16,795 nt of DNA, taken from positions 1 through 16,795 of the forward strand of contig JAPVVU010000019.1 of NCBI GenBank assembly GCA_028571885.1, given 5' to 3'. Source of the stretch: Gammaproteobacteria bacterium (lineage in GTDB: Bacteria > Pseudomonadota > Gammaproteobacteria > GRL18). Below are positions 1 to 7,901 of the stretch, one piece after another. How positions within the stretch are numbered: position 1 is the stretch's first letter; each line of letters starts with the position of its first letter. Made by a program: the position numbers and the translations under genes. Below the pieces are notes generated by a model that was given only the letters and a program-made list of their open reading frames with translations, was not told where the DNA came from and made no database searches.

Positions 1-227
1 ATCTTAGTAGTGATGACAGAGATCACTCTCTAGAACAAGCGCTGGAGAATGAATATTTATTAGAGAATAAAATTATTTTTCGATTGAAACGTAAAAAATC
101 AAGATTACATTTTGAAATAAATAAAATATCATATGAACGACCGGGGATACACATTGGTTCAGAATTACTCAAGCTTGGTGTTTTAGCCAAAGTTCAAGAT
201 AGTGATGCAGAAAGGGAATACTCATGA
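1..227 (+). CDS. YfiR/DUF4154-family periplasmic protein, C-terminal fragment
   Basis: The frame is open from the left edge to a TGA at 225-227, giving the last ~74 residues of a protein whose start lies outside the window. The tail contains FEINK, then GIHIGSELLKLGVLAKV. This matches the usual C-terminal pattern of YfiR/HmsC-like proteins (DUF4154): F-E-I-N, a short gap, G-(I/L)-x-I-S-S-x-LLKLA. YfiR is a periplasmic repressor that binds the sensor domain of the diguanylate cyclase YfiN and releases it under envelope or redox stress. The stop overlaps the ATG of the next gene (ATGA at 224-227), so the two are almost certainly translationally coupled. The following sensor domain is of the kind YfiR-like proteins contact, which supports the call. 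No cysteines fall in the visible part, so the disulfide status cannot be judged. Family call from the tail only. Confidence 0.7.
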   Translation, partial: LSSDDRDHSLEQALENEYLLENKIIFRLKRKKSRLHFEINKISYERPGIHIGSELLKLGVLAKVQDSDAEREYS

Positions 228-2641
228 ATTTTTTTCATCAATATTCTATAAAAAAGAAATTGTCATTAATGACCTTATTGACGTCGTCTATTGCAGTTGC
301 ACTTGGATGTTTCATTTTTATAGTATTTGAAGTTTATGTTAACTGGCAGGAAATGAGTCGTCATCATTCTGTTCTGGCTGAAAGTATTGGTTTAAATGTT
401 CGTAGTGCAATTACCTTTGAAGATAAAAATTATATATCAAGAGCATTGAATGCCTTCGTTATAAATCCAGATGTTGAGGCTGTTTTTGTTTATAACGAAG
501 AAAATGAATTACTTGCGGATTATTATATTGGGGAAAGTAGAAATAATTCCATCCCGGTTTTAAATAAAGATTTACTAAAAAATACGGATAAACCTATTGT
601 TCAATATGAATATAAGCATCTTACTATTACTCGTTCCATCTGGGTCGAAAATGAATATGTTGGAAGTATTGTTCTAATTGTTTCATTAAATCGATTTTAT
701 TTACATATACTCTGGGTGGTATTAATTACTCTCGTTGTTTTTATTTTGATTAATTTTTTAAGTTTTCTTATCTGGCAAAAATTACAGGTAATGATCACTG
801 AACCCATTGAAAAAATGATGAAGATCAGTACCAGAGTATCACAAGATGAAGACTATTCTTTAAGGGTTAAGGTGGAAGGTGAAGATGAGTTAGCTAAACT
901 TGGACTGTGTTTTAATGAAATGCTGGCTCAGATACAACTGAGAGACATTGAACTAAACGAACACCAGAATCATCTTGAAGGATTGGTAAAAAAGAGAACC
1001 GAACAGGCAGAACAGGCAAGTAAGGCAAAGAGTGAGTTCCTGGCGACAATGAGTCATGAAATTCGGACACCAATGAATGCTGTTATTGGAATGACAGAAC
1101 TCTTACTGACGAGCAAACTTGAATCTAAGCAAAAACGATATGCTGATATGATTTTAAATTCCAGCACACTATTGTTAAAGATTATAAATGATATCCTTGA
1201 TTTTTCAAAAATTGAGGCGAATAAACTTAAACTGGAAGAAGTATTTTTTCATCCTGAACAAATACTGGCAGATGTTAAGGAAACTTTTTTTAATGAAGCA
1301 AGTAATAAAAACCTGAAACTTCAACTCATCGTTGATACTAAAATAACAGAGTATGTAATAGGCGATCCGTTTCGCTTAAAACAGATAATGAATAATTTAT
1401 TATCTAATGCAATTAAATTTACTGACAATGGAAAAGTAACCATAAGTCTTGAACGACTTAAAGAAACAGATGATACCATTAGTTTCTGCTTTTCAGTGCT
1501 TGATACAGGTATTGGTATTAAAGAGGAAGCAATAAAGGATCTGTTTTCTGTTTTTCACCAGGCGGATAGTTCAATTACTCGTGAATTTGGGGGTACAGGT
1601 CTTGGGTTAGCAATTTCTCAAAATATCACTCAATTAATGGGGGGAGAAATTCAGGTCCAAAGCATTGAAGGTGTTGGCAGCCATTTCTTTTTTGTTTTAG
1701 ATTTAAAGAAAGTAACCCCTGAAGAATTATCCAGGAATGAAATAATCCATGAATTATCCCGTGAAGTACAGTTATTTGAAGAGAGAGATAATAGTCAATA
1801 CACAATATTGGTAACGGATGATGATCCTGTGAATCTGGATGTGATAAAGGGTTTACTGGAAAGTTTGGGGTTTAATGTTGAAGTGTCTCATAGTGGTATA
1901 GATACACTTGAACTGGTAAAAAATAAGGGGACTGATTATTTTGATCTGATTTTGATGGATATCCAGATGCCTGGAATGGATGGTTATACCGCAAGCCAGA
2001 AACTCAGAGAAAACAATTTATCAATCCCCATCCTGGCATTGAGTGCTCATGTAGAGACAGAAGCTCGCAAAGCGGCATTTAAATCGGGTATGGATGACTA
2101 TCTGACCAAACCCATTCAAATGGAAGAACTCAGTAAAGCGCTGAATCAATGGCTTGGCATGCGGGATATACTAAGGCAGAGTGATGGCTCATCGCGACAA
2201 ACAGCAGAAGGCTCTTTACTGCAAAGCGCTGATGGCTCTTTACAACAAAGCGCTGATGGCTCTAACCAGTTAAAAAAGAGTCCATTCAGACATCTATCGA
2301 TTGTTTCATTAGATGAGGTTATGGAACGGCTCAATTATAATGAAAAACTTTTAAATAAGTTGTTGGAAAAATATTATGATACTTATTGTGATCATTTCAA
2401 ATTATTACAAGAGGCTTATGATGCACAAGATTATCAGCAGGTATCTGAACTGGTCCATAAAATAAAGGGTGCCTCACGATCATTGAGTATTGAATCCGTT
2501 GCTTTTGAGGCAGAAAAGCTTGAATTAGTATTAAAAGACGGACAGGTTTCGAGTGCTGATGATAGTATTGAATTAATGGAGAATCTGGAAAAAGCGCTAT
2601 CCCATACAATGGATGAATTATCTGAATTTCTGAAGCAATGA
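224..2641 (+). CDS. Hybrid sensor histidine kinase (CHASE8-like sensor, HAMP, HisKA, HATPase, receiver, HPt)
   Basis: An 805-residue inner-membrane kinase of the BarA/ArcB tripartite type. Membrane segments at ~14-37 and ~158-184 enclose a ~120-residue periplasmic domain. Its start (ESIGLNVRSAITFEDKNY, then NPDVEAVFVY) resembles the CHASE8 domain of YfiN. HAMP follows at ~185-240. HisKA carries the phospho-acceptor His278 in MSHEIRTPMN. The ATPase has the N-box around 390, DTGIGI at 427 and GGTGLGLA near 456. The receiver has DDD near 530, phospho-acceptor Asp579 in LMDIQMPGMDG, and Lys629. A C-terminal HPt has His745 in VHKIKGASRSL. All phosphorelay residues are present, so the chain His278–Asp579–His745 should be active; the final response regulator is not in the window. 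It is coupled by ATGA overlap to a YfiR-like gene, which predicts periplasmic control by that protein. Residues 653-682, between receiver and HPt, are a tandem repeat (separate entry). Confidence 0.93.
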   Translation: MNFFHQYSIKKKLSLMTLLTSSIAVALGCFIFIVFEVYVNWQEMSRHHSVLAESIGLNVRSAITFEDKNYISRALNAFVINPDVEAVFVYNEENELLADYYIGESRNNSIPVLNKDLLKNTDKPIVQYEYKHLTITRSIWVENEYVGSIVLIVSLNRFYLHILWVVLITLVVFILINFLSFLIWQKLQVMITEPIEKMMKISTRVSQDEDYSLRVKVEGEDELAKLGLCFNEMLAQIQLRDIELNEHQNHLEGLVKKRTEQAEQASKAKSEFLATMSHEIRTPMNAVIGMTELLLTSKLESKQKRYADMILNSSTLLLKIINDILDFSKIEANKLKLEEVFFHPEQILADVKETFFNEASNKNLKLQLIVDTKITEYVIGDPFRLKQIMNNLLSNAIKFTDNGKVTISLERLKETDDTISFCFSVLDTGIGIKEEAIKDLFSVFHQADSSITREFGGTGLGLAISQNITQLMGGEIQVQSIEGVGSHFFFVLDLKKVTPEELSRNEIIHELSREVQLFEERDNSQYTILVTDDDPVNLDVIKGLLESLGFNVEVSHSGIDTLELVKNKGTDYFDLILMDIQMPGMDGYTASQKLRENNLSIPILALSAHVETEARKAAFKSGMDDYLTKPIQMEELSKALNQWLGMRDILRQSDGSSRQTAEGSLLQSADGSLQQSADGSNQLKKSPFRHLSIVSLDEVMERLNYNEKLLNKLLEKYYDTYCDHFKLLQEAYDAQDYQQVSELVHKIKGASRSLSIESVAFEAEKLELVLKDGQVSSADDSIELMENLEKALSHTMDELSEFLKQ
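2180..2269 (+). repeat. In-frame 24-bp tandem repeat in the kinase linker
   Basis: Three full 24-bp units (2180-2203, 2204-2227, 2228-2251) and a partial fourth (2252-2269) lie in frame. They encode (S/A)-(D/E)-G-S-(S/L)-x-Q-(T/S), residues 653-682. The last two units are the closest, sharing GCTGATGGCTCT; the first is the most diverged. The repeat sits exactly between the receiver and HPt domains, where length change should be tolerated. Its core is shared with a repeat at 14695-14802. Confidence 0.9.
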
Positions 2642-2693
2642 GGAAAATCATGCTAATGACAGTTTATCCTGACATCGCAGCTTATATGAATAC

Positions 2694-2712
2694 GTTATAA
2701 TTTGCTTATAAC
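2694..2712. promoter_or_regulatory. Inverted repeat over a possible -10 box upstream of comM
   Basis: A perfect 7-bp inverted repeat (GTTATAA, 5-bp gap, TTATAAC) contains TATAAT at 2696-2701, about 85 bp before the comM start. It could be an operator over a -10 element, or chance symmetry in AT-rich DNA. No good -35 hexamer stands at 16-18 bp; CTGACA at 2669-2674 is too far away. Speculative. Confidence 0.25.
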
Positions 2713-2785
2713 TTTAGGGAAAATTCATTATCCTGGAGATTAGGATGCTGTTTGAGAATAGTGAGAATGTTAAAAGGAATTTATT

Positions 2786-4327
2786 ATGTCACTGTCTATT
2801 GTGTATAGCCGTGCAGGTGGTCTGGAAGCACCGCTGGTTACTGTTGAAGTTTTATTGACTAATGGTTTGCCAAGTCTGAATATTGTTGGCCTTCCCGAAA
2901 CAGCCGTTAAGGAAAGTAAAGATCGCGTCAGAGGTGCTATTATCAATAGTCGATTTGAATTTCCTGTGCGACGAATTACCATTAATCTGGCACCAGCTGA
3001 TTTACCGAAGGAAGGCGGGCGTTTTGATCTGGCTATTGCCCTGGGTATTCTTCTTTCATCCAAACAACTGGAGCTTTTGAAACAAAAATCCCAGTTTAAA
3101 GACCAGGGTCAATATAATCCTGTAGAAGTCTATGAATTTGTTGGTGAACTGGCACTCAGTGGTGAATTACGAGCCGTTGATGGTATTCTGCCTATTGCTA
3201 TTCAGGCAAATAAAAACAAGCGCATTTTAATTGTACCAGAGGAAAACGGGTTAGAAGCTTCATTGATAAAAGGGCTTACAGTTTATACTGCAAAACATTT
3301 ACTCGAAGTGTGTGCTTTTTTAAAAGGTGAAATGCAACTCGCTCAACCACAGATCAAGAAAGTACCTGAGCAGGAATTTTATTCAAGCTGTTTGTCCGAT
3401 ATTTGTGGTCAGCAAAGTGCTAAACGAGCATTAGAAATTGCGGCGGCTGGTCAGCACAGTTTGCTCATGAAAGGACCACCTGGAACAGGAAAGACCATGC
3501 TGGCGAGTCGTCTGGTCACAATTTTACCCAATATGTCCGATGATGAAGCAGAAGAAGTGGCCGCAATTCGCTCAGTTTGTGGTGAAAAAGTGAGTATTGA
3601 TAATTGGGCGGTTCGTGGCTTCAGAGTGCCTCATCATACCGCATCAGGCGTTGCACTTGTCGGTGGCGGCAGTTATCCAAGACCCGGTGAAATCAGTCTG
3701 GCTCATCATGGAGTGCTTTTTATGGATGAACTGCCGGAATTTTCTCAGAAAGTTTTAGAAGTATTAAGGGAGCCGTTAGAATCAGGAAAGATAGCGATTT
3801 CACGTGCGGCTAAAAAAGCAGAGTTTCCAGCTTCATTTCAATTAATTGCTGCTATGAATCCCTGTCCTTGTGGGTATTGGGGTGATACCCAGAATAATTG
3901 CCGCTGTACCAGTGAACAGGTGCAGCGTTATCAAAATAAATTATCCGGCCCATTTTTAGATCGAATTGATATGCACATTGAAGTGCCGGCATTGTCTCAT
4001 AAAGACTTACAACAGAATAGTGATTCAATAGAAAATAGTTTTGCTGTTAAAAAACGGGTTATCAGTGCTCAGAAGAAACAACACTCAAGGCGAAAGCATT
4101 GCAATGCTCACTTGACGAATAAAGAAATTGAAGAAGATTGCCATTTATCTGAAAAAAATATGAAAGTACTGGAAAAAACGATGACTAAAATGCATCTTTC
4201 AGCCAGAGCTTACCATCGAATATTAAAGCTTGCTCGAACAATTGCTGATTTAGAAAACAGTGATAATATTCAATTGCATCATTTAACCGAGTCAATTGGA
4301 TATCGAAAAATTGATCATTTTCAATGA
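2786..4327 (+). CDS. comM: YifB/ComM family Mg-chelatase-like AAA+ ATPase
   Basis: A 513-residue cytoplasmic protein close in length to E. coli YifB and Haemophilus/Vibrio ComM. The N-terminal domain (~1-170) has the typical VEVLLTNGLPSLNIVGLPE and APADLPKEGGRFDLAIALGIL signatures. The AAA+ Mg-chelatase domain follows, with Walker A GPPGTGKT at 230-237, Walker B FMDE at ~312-315, and a cysteine cluster NPCPCGYWGDTQNNCRC near 355-372 characteristic of the family. The C-terminal domain (~410-510) carries the SARAYHRILKLARTIADL motif. In transformable relatives ComM is a hexameric helicase that extends branch migration during DNA integration; many non-competent bacteria also keep it, so its presence does not prove competence. 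An AAAGGA Shine-Dalgarno at 2773-2778 supports the start. It is probably a single-gene unit. Confidence 0.95.
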   Translation: MSLSIVYSRAGGLEAPLVTVEVLLTNGLPSLNIVGLPETAVKESKDRVRGAIINSRFEFPVRRITINLAPADLPKEGGRFDLAIALGILLSSKQLELLKQKSQFKDQGQYNPVEVYEFVGELALSGELRAVDGILPIAIQANKNKRILIVPEENGLEASLIKGLTVYTAKHLLEVCAFLKGEMQLAQPQIKKVPEQEFYSSCLSDICGQQSAKRALEIAAAGQHSLLMKGPPGTGKTMLASRLVTILPNMSDDEAEEVAAIRSVCGEKVSIDNWAVRGFRVPHHTASGVALVGGGSYPRPGEISLAHHGVLFMDELPEFSQKVLEVLREPLESGKIAISRAAKKAEFPASFQLIAAMNPCPCGYWGDTQNNCRCTSEQVQRYQNKLSGPFLDRIDMHIEVPALSHKDLQQNSDSIENSFAVKKRVISAQKKQHSRRKHCNAHLTNKEIEEDCHLSEKNMKVLEKTMTKMHLSARAYHRILKLARTIADLENSDNIQLHHLTESIGYRKIDHFQ

Positions 4328-4380
4328 GAGTTGCATAGTTTCTAAACCAATGCCTATCTAAAGAATACTTAGTAGAAATA

Positions 4381-5766
4381 ATGAATAATAAACAGTTTTA
4401 TAAAAGACTAGAGGAAAAAATACCCCACTGGCAGGCGCAAGGCTGGCTGGATGAAATTGCTTCACAAGAGATTCTAAATGATGTTCAGTTTGATGCAAAA
4501 AGTATAACGACTGATAAGTCTCATAAGTTAAGCCTTATCTTAGGTATTATGGGGGTGATGCTTTTATCAGCAGGAGCCATTAGTTTCTTTGCCGCAAACT
4601 GGCAGGGTATGAGTAAGTTGTTTAAATTAAGCCTTCTGTTCTCTTCAATGACAGGTGCTTATCTTGCTGCTGCATGGGCTTTGACAGAGCAACGATATCC
4701 GGCCCTGGGGCAGTCCTTGCTTTTATTGGGTGTTTTATTGTTCGGCAATAATATTATACTAATTGCACAAATTTATCATATTGATAGCCATTATCCAAAC
4801 GGTATTCTTTTGTGGACAGTGGGCGCTTTAATCAGCACCATCATTATGCGCTCTGAGGCTGTTTTAATTGCGGCAAGTATCTTAGCTTTGTTATGGAGCG
4901 GGATGGAAATATTTGACTTTAGACTAATACACTGGCCCTGGCTAATATTCTGGTCTATTGGTGTTTTTATCGCAATACGCCAAAAATATCATCTGGCGAG
5001 TCATGTTATTATACTCAGCCTGTTTTTCTGGTTGTTATTTAGTTTTAATAACTTTACTCGTTACGCATCTGAAGGCAGCATTATACAAGTCTATCTTTTG
5101 CTTGGTCTGGTTATTTTTATGTTAGCACGGGCAATAAAGTCCAGACAATATGCACTTTATTTTTTAGAAAATCTGTCGCGTTACGCTTTCGTTTTTGCCA
5201 TGATTTTTCTTTATGTATTGAGTTTTCCCGGTCTTGATTTGTATCCATCTTTATCTCATACGAGTGCCTCTGAGAGTATAAAAGCTCAGCTGAGCTGGCT
5301 GTTCATCAACCTTGTTTTAATGGCAGCAGTGATATTTCTTTCTTTATATCATCTTAAGCAAACAAAAAAAACAATACCGCTTTATAAATGGCTGGGATTT
5401 TTATGGCTGTTAATCTTATTTGCCACATTATTACTTAATATCTATTTCTACCCGGACTTTTTTTCTCAGGGCAAAGAAAAATATACAGTCATTATTATCA
5501 ACCTGTTATTGTTTTCACTGGTGATTGGATTGATTTATTCAGGTTTAGTAGAGCATAAACCTTTTTATGTGAATACAGCCTTTGTTATTTTTACTATTAC
5601 GCTGATCAGTCGGTATTTTGATACTTTCTGGGACTTAATGGATCGCTCCCTATTTTTTATTATAGGCGGATTATTATTGATGTTTGGCGGCTATTGGCTG
5701 GAAAAGAAAAGACGTCAGCTGAGTCTGCGCTGCTTTAATCAACAAGATGGTGTTACTGATGATTAA
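4381..5766 (+). CDS. DUF2157 polytopic membrane protein
   Basis: A 461-residue integral membrane protein. The soluble N-terminus (~1-50) ends before a run of about a dozen hydrophobic helices and a short basic tail. The front resembles DUF2157: a helical cytoplasmic segment rich in Q/W/L, then LILGIMGVMLLSAGAISFFAANW and the LLGVLLFGNNIILIAQIYHI region. The rear half may correspond to DUF4401, which often accompanies or is fused to DUF2157. Function is unknown. The last codons overlap the start of the next gene, a GDYXXLXY protein. These families are commonly adjacent, so the products probably act together in the inner membrane. No clear Shine-Dalgarno precedes the ATG. Confidence 0.85.
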   Translation: MNNKQFYKRLEEKIPHWQAQGWLDEIASQEILNDVQFDAKSITTDKSHKLSLILGIMGVMLLSAGAISFFAANWQGMSKLFKLSLLFSSMTGAYLAAAWALTEQRYPALGQSLLLLGVLLFGNNIILIAQIYHIDSHYPNGILLWTVGALISTIIMRSEAVLIAASILALLWSGMEIFDFRLIHWPWLIFWSIGVFIAIRQKYHLASHVIILSLFFWLLFSFNNFTRYASEGSIIQVYLLLGLVIFMLARAIKSRQYALYFLENLSRYAFVFAMIFLYVLSFPGLDLYPSLSHTSASESIKAQLSWLFINLVLMAAVIFLSLYHLKQTKKTIPLYKWLGFLWLLILFATLLLNIYFYPDFFSQGKEKYTVIIINLLLFSLVIGLIYSGLVEHKPFYVNTAFVIFTITLISRYFDTFWDLMDRSLFFIIGGLLLMFGGYWLEKKRRQLSLRCFNQQDGVTDD

Positions 5767-6379
5767 TAAGCTGCATAAACCCGTTTTACCCAGAATACTT
5801 TTTATCCTGTTGATTCAAACTTTATTATTAGTTGCTATGATAGCGAGTCGTCAAATCATTCTATCATCTGATACGGTTGTAATTTTGGAAACCAAACCAA
5901 TTGATCCCCGTTCTTTATTTCGAGGTGATTATGTACGTCTGAATTACGACATTAATGAATTACAATTGGATGAACTTTCTGGTGACCGAACATTTAAAAC
6001 AAATGATACAGTGTATGTTGTTTTACAACAATCGGGTCAATACTGGGATGCTATGGCAATTTATTTAGAAAAAGACAATGCGCTTAATTCTTCTGAAAAG
6101 AAGGCAAACGAACATAAAGTCCTGATTCAGGGTGTTGTTAAACGTGTGACGAACAGACAGTGGGATAGAGATGATAAGGCTGATGTCTTCGTAACTAGTT
6201 TACGTGTAAATTACGGCATTGAAAATTATTTTGTACCTGAGGGTGAAGGGTTAAAACTTGAACGCCCGGAAGCGAATGATAAAGTAACATTAGAAATTGC
6301 GCTTGATGACGATGGGCATGCTGTGATTAAAGCGCTATTATTGAATGGCATTCAACAATATGAGGAGGCTTTGTTTTAG
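5747..6379 (+). CDS. GDYXXLXY domain membrane-anchored protein
   Basis: A 210-residue protein with one N-terminal membrane segment (~14-34), followed by a periplasmic domain carrying the defining motif GDYVRLNY at residues 60-67, preceded by the typical ETKPIDPRSLFR. The C-terminal part has further beta-rich sequence, including VLIQGVVKRV. The function of the family is unknown. It overlaps the end of the DUF2157 gene; the start may be the ATG at 5747 or, four codons later, the ATG at 5759-5761. Either keeps the signal anchor. The gene ends just before a large palindromic element and converges on the acyltransferase gene beyond it. Confidence 0.88.
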   Translation: MVLLMINKLHKPVLPRILFILLIQTLLLVAMIASRQIILSSDTVVILETKPIDPRSLFRGDYVRLNYDINELQLDELSGDRTFKTNDTVYVVLQQSGQYWDAMAIYLEKDNALNSSEKKANEHKVLIQGVVKRVTNRQWDRDDKADVFVTSLRVNYGIENYFVPEGEGLKLERPEANDKVTLEIALDDDGHAVIKALLLNGIQQYEEALF

Positions 6380-6509
6380 GGGCAAGCTTTAAATTAAGAG
6401 TTCTAAATAAGGGGTCTGACAAATTTTCGTACTTTTGTCGGTTTACTACCTTAGAGTTAATTTGAAAAGAATGAGGTGGCGCTCGAAACGTGGTGCTGAA
6501 AACAGATGA

Positions 6510-6618
6510 TTCGATGGACTGCTTAGCCTTGCGGGGGACGCTTTGAACACATCCATGTGCCGCTTATCCTCGGCGTCCTGCCCCGAAATACCCCCTCAAG
6601 GCTAAGCAGTCCATCGAA
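6510..6618. repeat. Internal stem-loop of the left repeat unit
   Basis: A perfect 22-bp stem, 6510-6531 with 6597-6618, encloses a 65-nt loop holding the 49-bp conserved core (6534-6582). The arm sequence (beginning TTCGATGGACTGCTTAG, ending CCTTG) has no match in the right unit except the CCTTG next to the core. Confidence 0.92.
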
Positions 6619-6762
6619 CCCTCCTGGCCGCATCGCATTTCTCACTCGAGGTAAAAGAGCAACATCAAAAGATAAAAATAAAGCCAAAGCCTGGAGTCCG
6701 AATGTTTTTTCTTATCTTTTGCTCTACCTCCCAAGGCGAGAAACGTGATGCCGATAGGAAGG

Positions 6763-6872
6763 TGGTCAGGTGTTGTTTGCCTTGCAAGGGGCATTTCGAG
6801 GCAGGACGCCGAGGATAAGCGGCACATGGATGTGTTCAAAGCGTCCCCGGCAAGGTGAATGACACCTGACCA
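6763..6872. repeat. Internal stem-loop of the right repeat unit
   Basis: The outer stem is 11 bp (TGGTCAGGTGT 6763-6773 with ACACCTGACCA 6862-6872), then a 6-nt internal mismatch on each side, then a CCTTGC/GCAAGG stem (6780-6785 with 6850-6855). It encloses the inverted copy of the 49-bp core (6800-6848). The outer arms are unrelated to those of the left unit, but pairing is kept. Confidence 0.88.
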
Positions 6873-7002
6873 ACTTCCGGTTTTAAAAAACACCACTTTC
6901 GAGTAGACCACCATTCTTTTTATATTACCGCTAAGGTAGTTTTTCTGATACTCAGTGTGCACCATTTCCCCTCATGGGGCCTACTTTTGGAGGAACAGCT
7001 GT

Positions 7003-7884
7003 TTAGTAAATTTTCTCTTCTCCTTCAGGACGTTTTTTAAAGCGTTTATAGCTCCATTGGTATTGAGATGGCACTTCTCTAATAAAACTTTCAACGGTTT
7101 TATTTAATGCTGTCGCAGAAATGAGCGGATCAGAATCTGATATTTCAGGATCGGCCGGTCTTATGTGCAGATGATAACCTTTGCCGTGCGGCAGACGTTC
7201 AGCGTAGCCAATAACAATAGATGCACCCGTTTTACTGGCCAGTTTGGAAATAAACGTCATGGTCAATGTCTGAATACCAAAAAAAGGCGCGAATATTCCA
7301 CTATTAATATCATCAGGATTCTGATCGGGTAAAATACCCGTGCCGTTACCCTGTTTGAGTGTTTTAAAAATACTCTTTACACCAGAGGCATCGGCAGCAA
7401 CCAGCGTGGCACCGGAACGAATACGTGAGTGACGGACAATATCATCCAGTGCTTTTATTTTGGGACGGGAATAGAGAATAGTGACTGGAATGTTAGCGCC
7501 AAGGTACAGGCCAGCAATCTCCCAGCAGCCTAAATGAGGCGTGAGTAGAAAAACACCTTTATCAGACTGCATGGCTGCATCCATATGCTCTTTACCAGAA
7601 ACTTGTGTGAGCAGTGATAAGGTTTTATCTGGTGGCCAAAGCCACATGGGTCCCATTTCTGTGAATTGCTTGCCTAATTCAATTAAACTATTTTTTAATA
7701 TGGTTTCTTGTTCCTTCGCTGTCATCTCAGGGAAACAATGCTGGATATTTATTCTGGAAATCCGCCAGGTCTTTCCTTTCAGGTAATAGAGAATAAGGCC
7801 AATCCATGAACCAATTCGATGGTTTAGTCTAAGCGGCATCATGGCAAAAAAATGCAATGTGATAGTAATTAAAAATTTTTGCAT
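7003..7884 (-). CDS. LpxL/LpxM/HtrB-family lipid A acyltransferase
   Basis: A 293-residue inner-membrane acyltransferase, near the usual ~300 residues. The N-terminal hydrophobic segment (~3-35) is followed by the family's NIQHCFPEMTAKEQ pattern. The catalytic H-x4-E is His117-Glu122 in TPHLGCWEIAG. Downstream are SRP near 138, LPDQNPD (near 193-199) and APFFGIQTLT, all typical of LpxL-like enzymes. These transfer a fatty acyl chain from acyl-ACP to the Kdo-lipid IVA precursor at the cytoplasmic face. Which acyl chain (LpxL, LpxM or LpxP role) cannot be told from the sequence. It lies 17 bp downstream of the TtcA-like gene on the same strand and is probably co-transcribed. The upstream AGAG is only a weak ribosome site, which is consistent with coupling. 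Confidence 0.9.
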   Translation of the reverse strand: MQKFLITITLHFFAMMPLRLNHRIGSWIGLILYYLKGKTWRISRINIQHCFPEMTAKEQETILKNSLIELGKQFTEMGPMWLWPPDKTLSLLTQVSGKEHMDAAMQSDKGVFLLTPHLGCWEIAGLYLGANIPVTILYSRPKIKALDDIVRHSRIRSGATLVAADASGVKSIFKTLKQGNGTGILPDQNPDDINSGIFAPFFGIQTLTMTFISKLASKTGASIVIGYAERLPHGKGYHLHIRPADPEISDSDPLISATALNKTVESFIREVPSQYQWSYKRFKKRPEGEEKIY

Positions 7885-7901
7885 TGTTTAATTAAATTCT
7901 C

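Larger units (their letters stand above)
6445..6940. repeat. Composite imperfect palindrome: two inverted ~248-bp repeat units
   Basis: This fills most of the 622-bp gap between convergent genes. The outer ends ACTACCTTA (6445-6453) and TAAGGTAGT (6932-6940) are inverted copies, and the similarity continues inward with interruptions. Shared blocks include AAAAGAATG and CTCGAAA near both ends. Further in come a 49-bp perfect core (6534-6582 versus 6800-6848), a TTTCTC/GAGAAA block, and AAAAGATAA (6667-6675) facing TTATCTTTT (6712-6720). All pairs centre on ~6692-6693. Each unit also holds its own internal stem-loop (next two entries). No transposase is encoded. Short open frames on both strands run through the repeat but look like by-products, because the identity is strongest at every base, including wobble positions, in the core. 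It could be a non-autonomous mobile element (MITE-like) in inverted duplicate, or a structured-RNA repeat. Confidence 0.88.

Noticed and set aside
2180..2269. CRISPR-like array
   Set aside because: The repeats are contiguous 24-bp units without spacers, in frame within a kinase gene. The 14695-14802 repeat is rejected for the same reason.
6418..6440. GACAAA/TTTGTC hairpin as terminator for the GDYXXLXY gene
   Set aside because: The stem is short and AT-rich with a loop of about ten bases and no T-run; too weak to list as a feature.
6557..6748. 63-codon frame on the plus strand through the left repeat unit
   Set aside because: It uses a different frame of the same core than the minus-strand candidate, has no ribosome site, and crosses the centre of the palindrome.
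6642..6965. 107-codon frame on the minus strand through the right repeat unit
   Set aside because: It crosses the palindrome, has low-complexity ends, and its best-conserved peptide (LAGDALNTSMCRLSSASC) coincides with the 49-bp core that is identical at the DNA level in the other unit, where the same frame stops soon after. DNA or RNA structure explains the conservation better than protein coding.
6967..6978. CCCC-TCAT-GGGG hairpin next to the end of the acyltransferase gene
   Set aside because: Only four base pairs and no T-run on either strand; likely chance.
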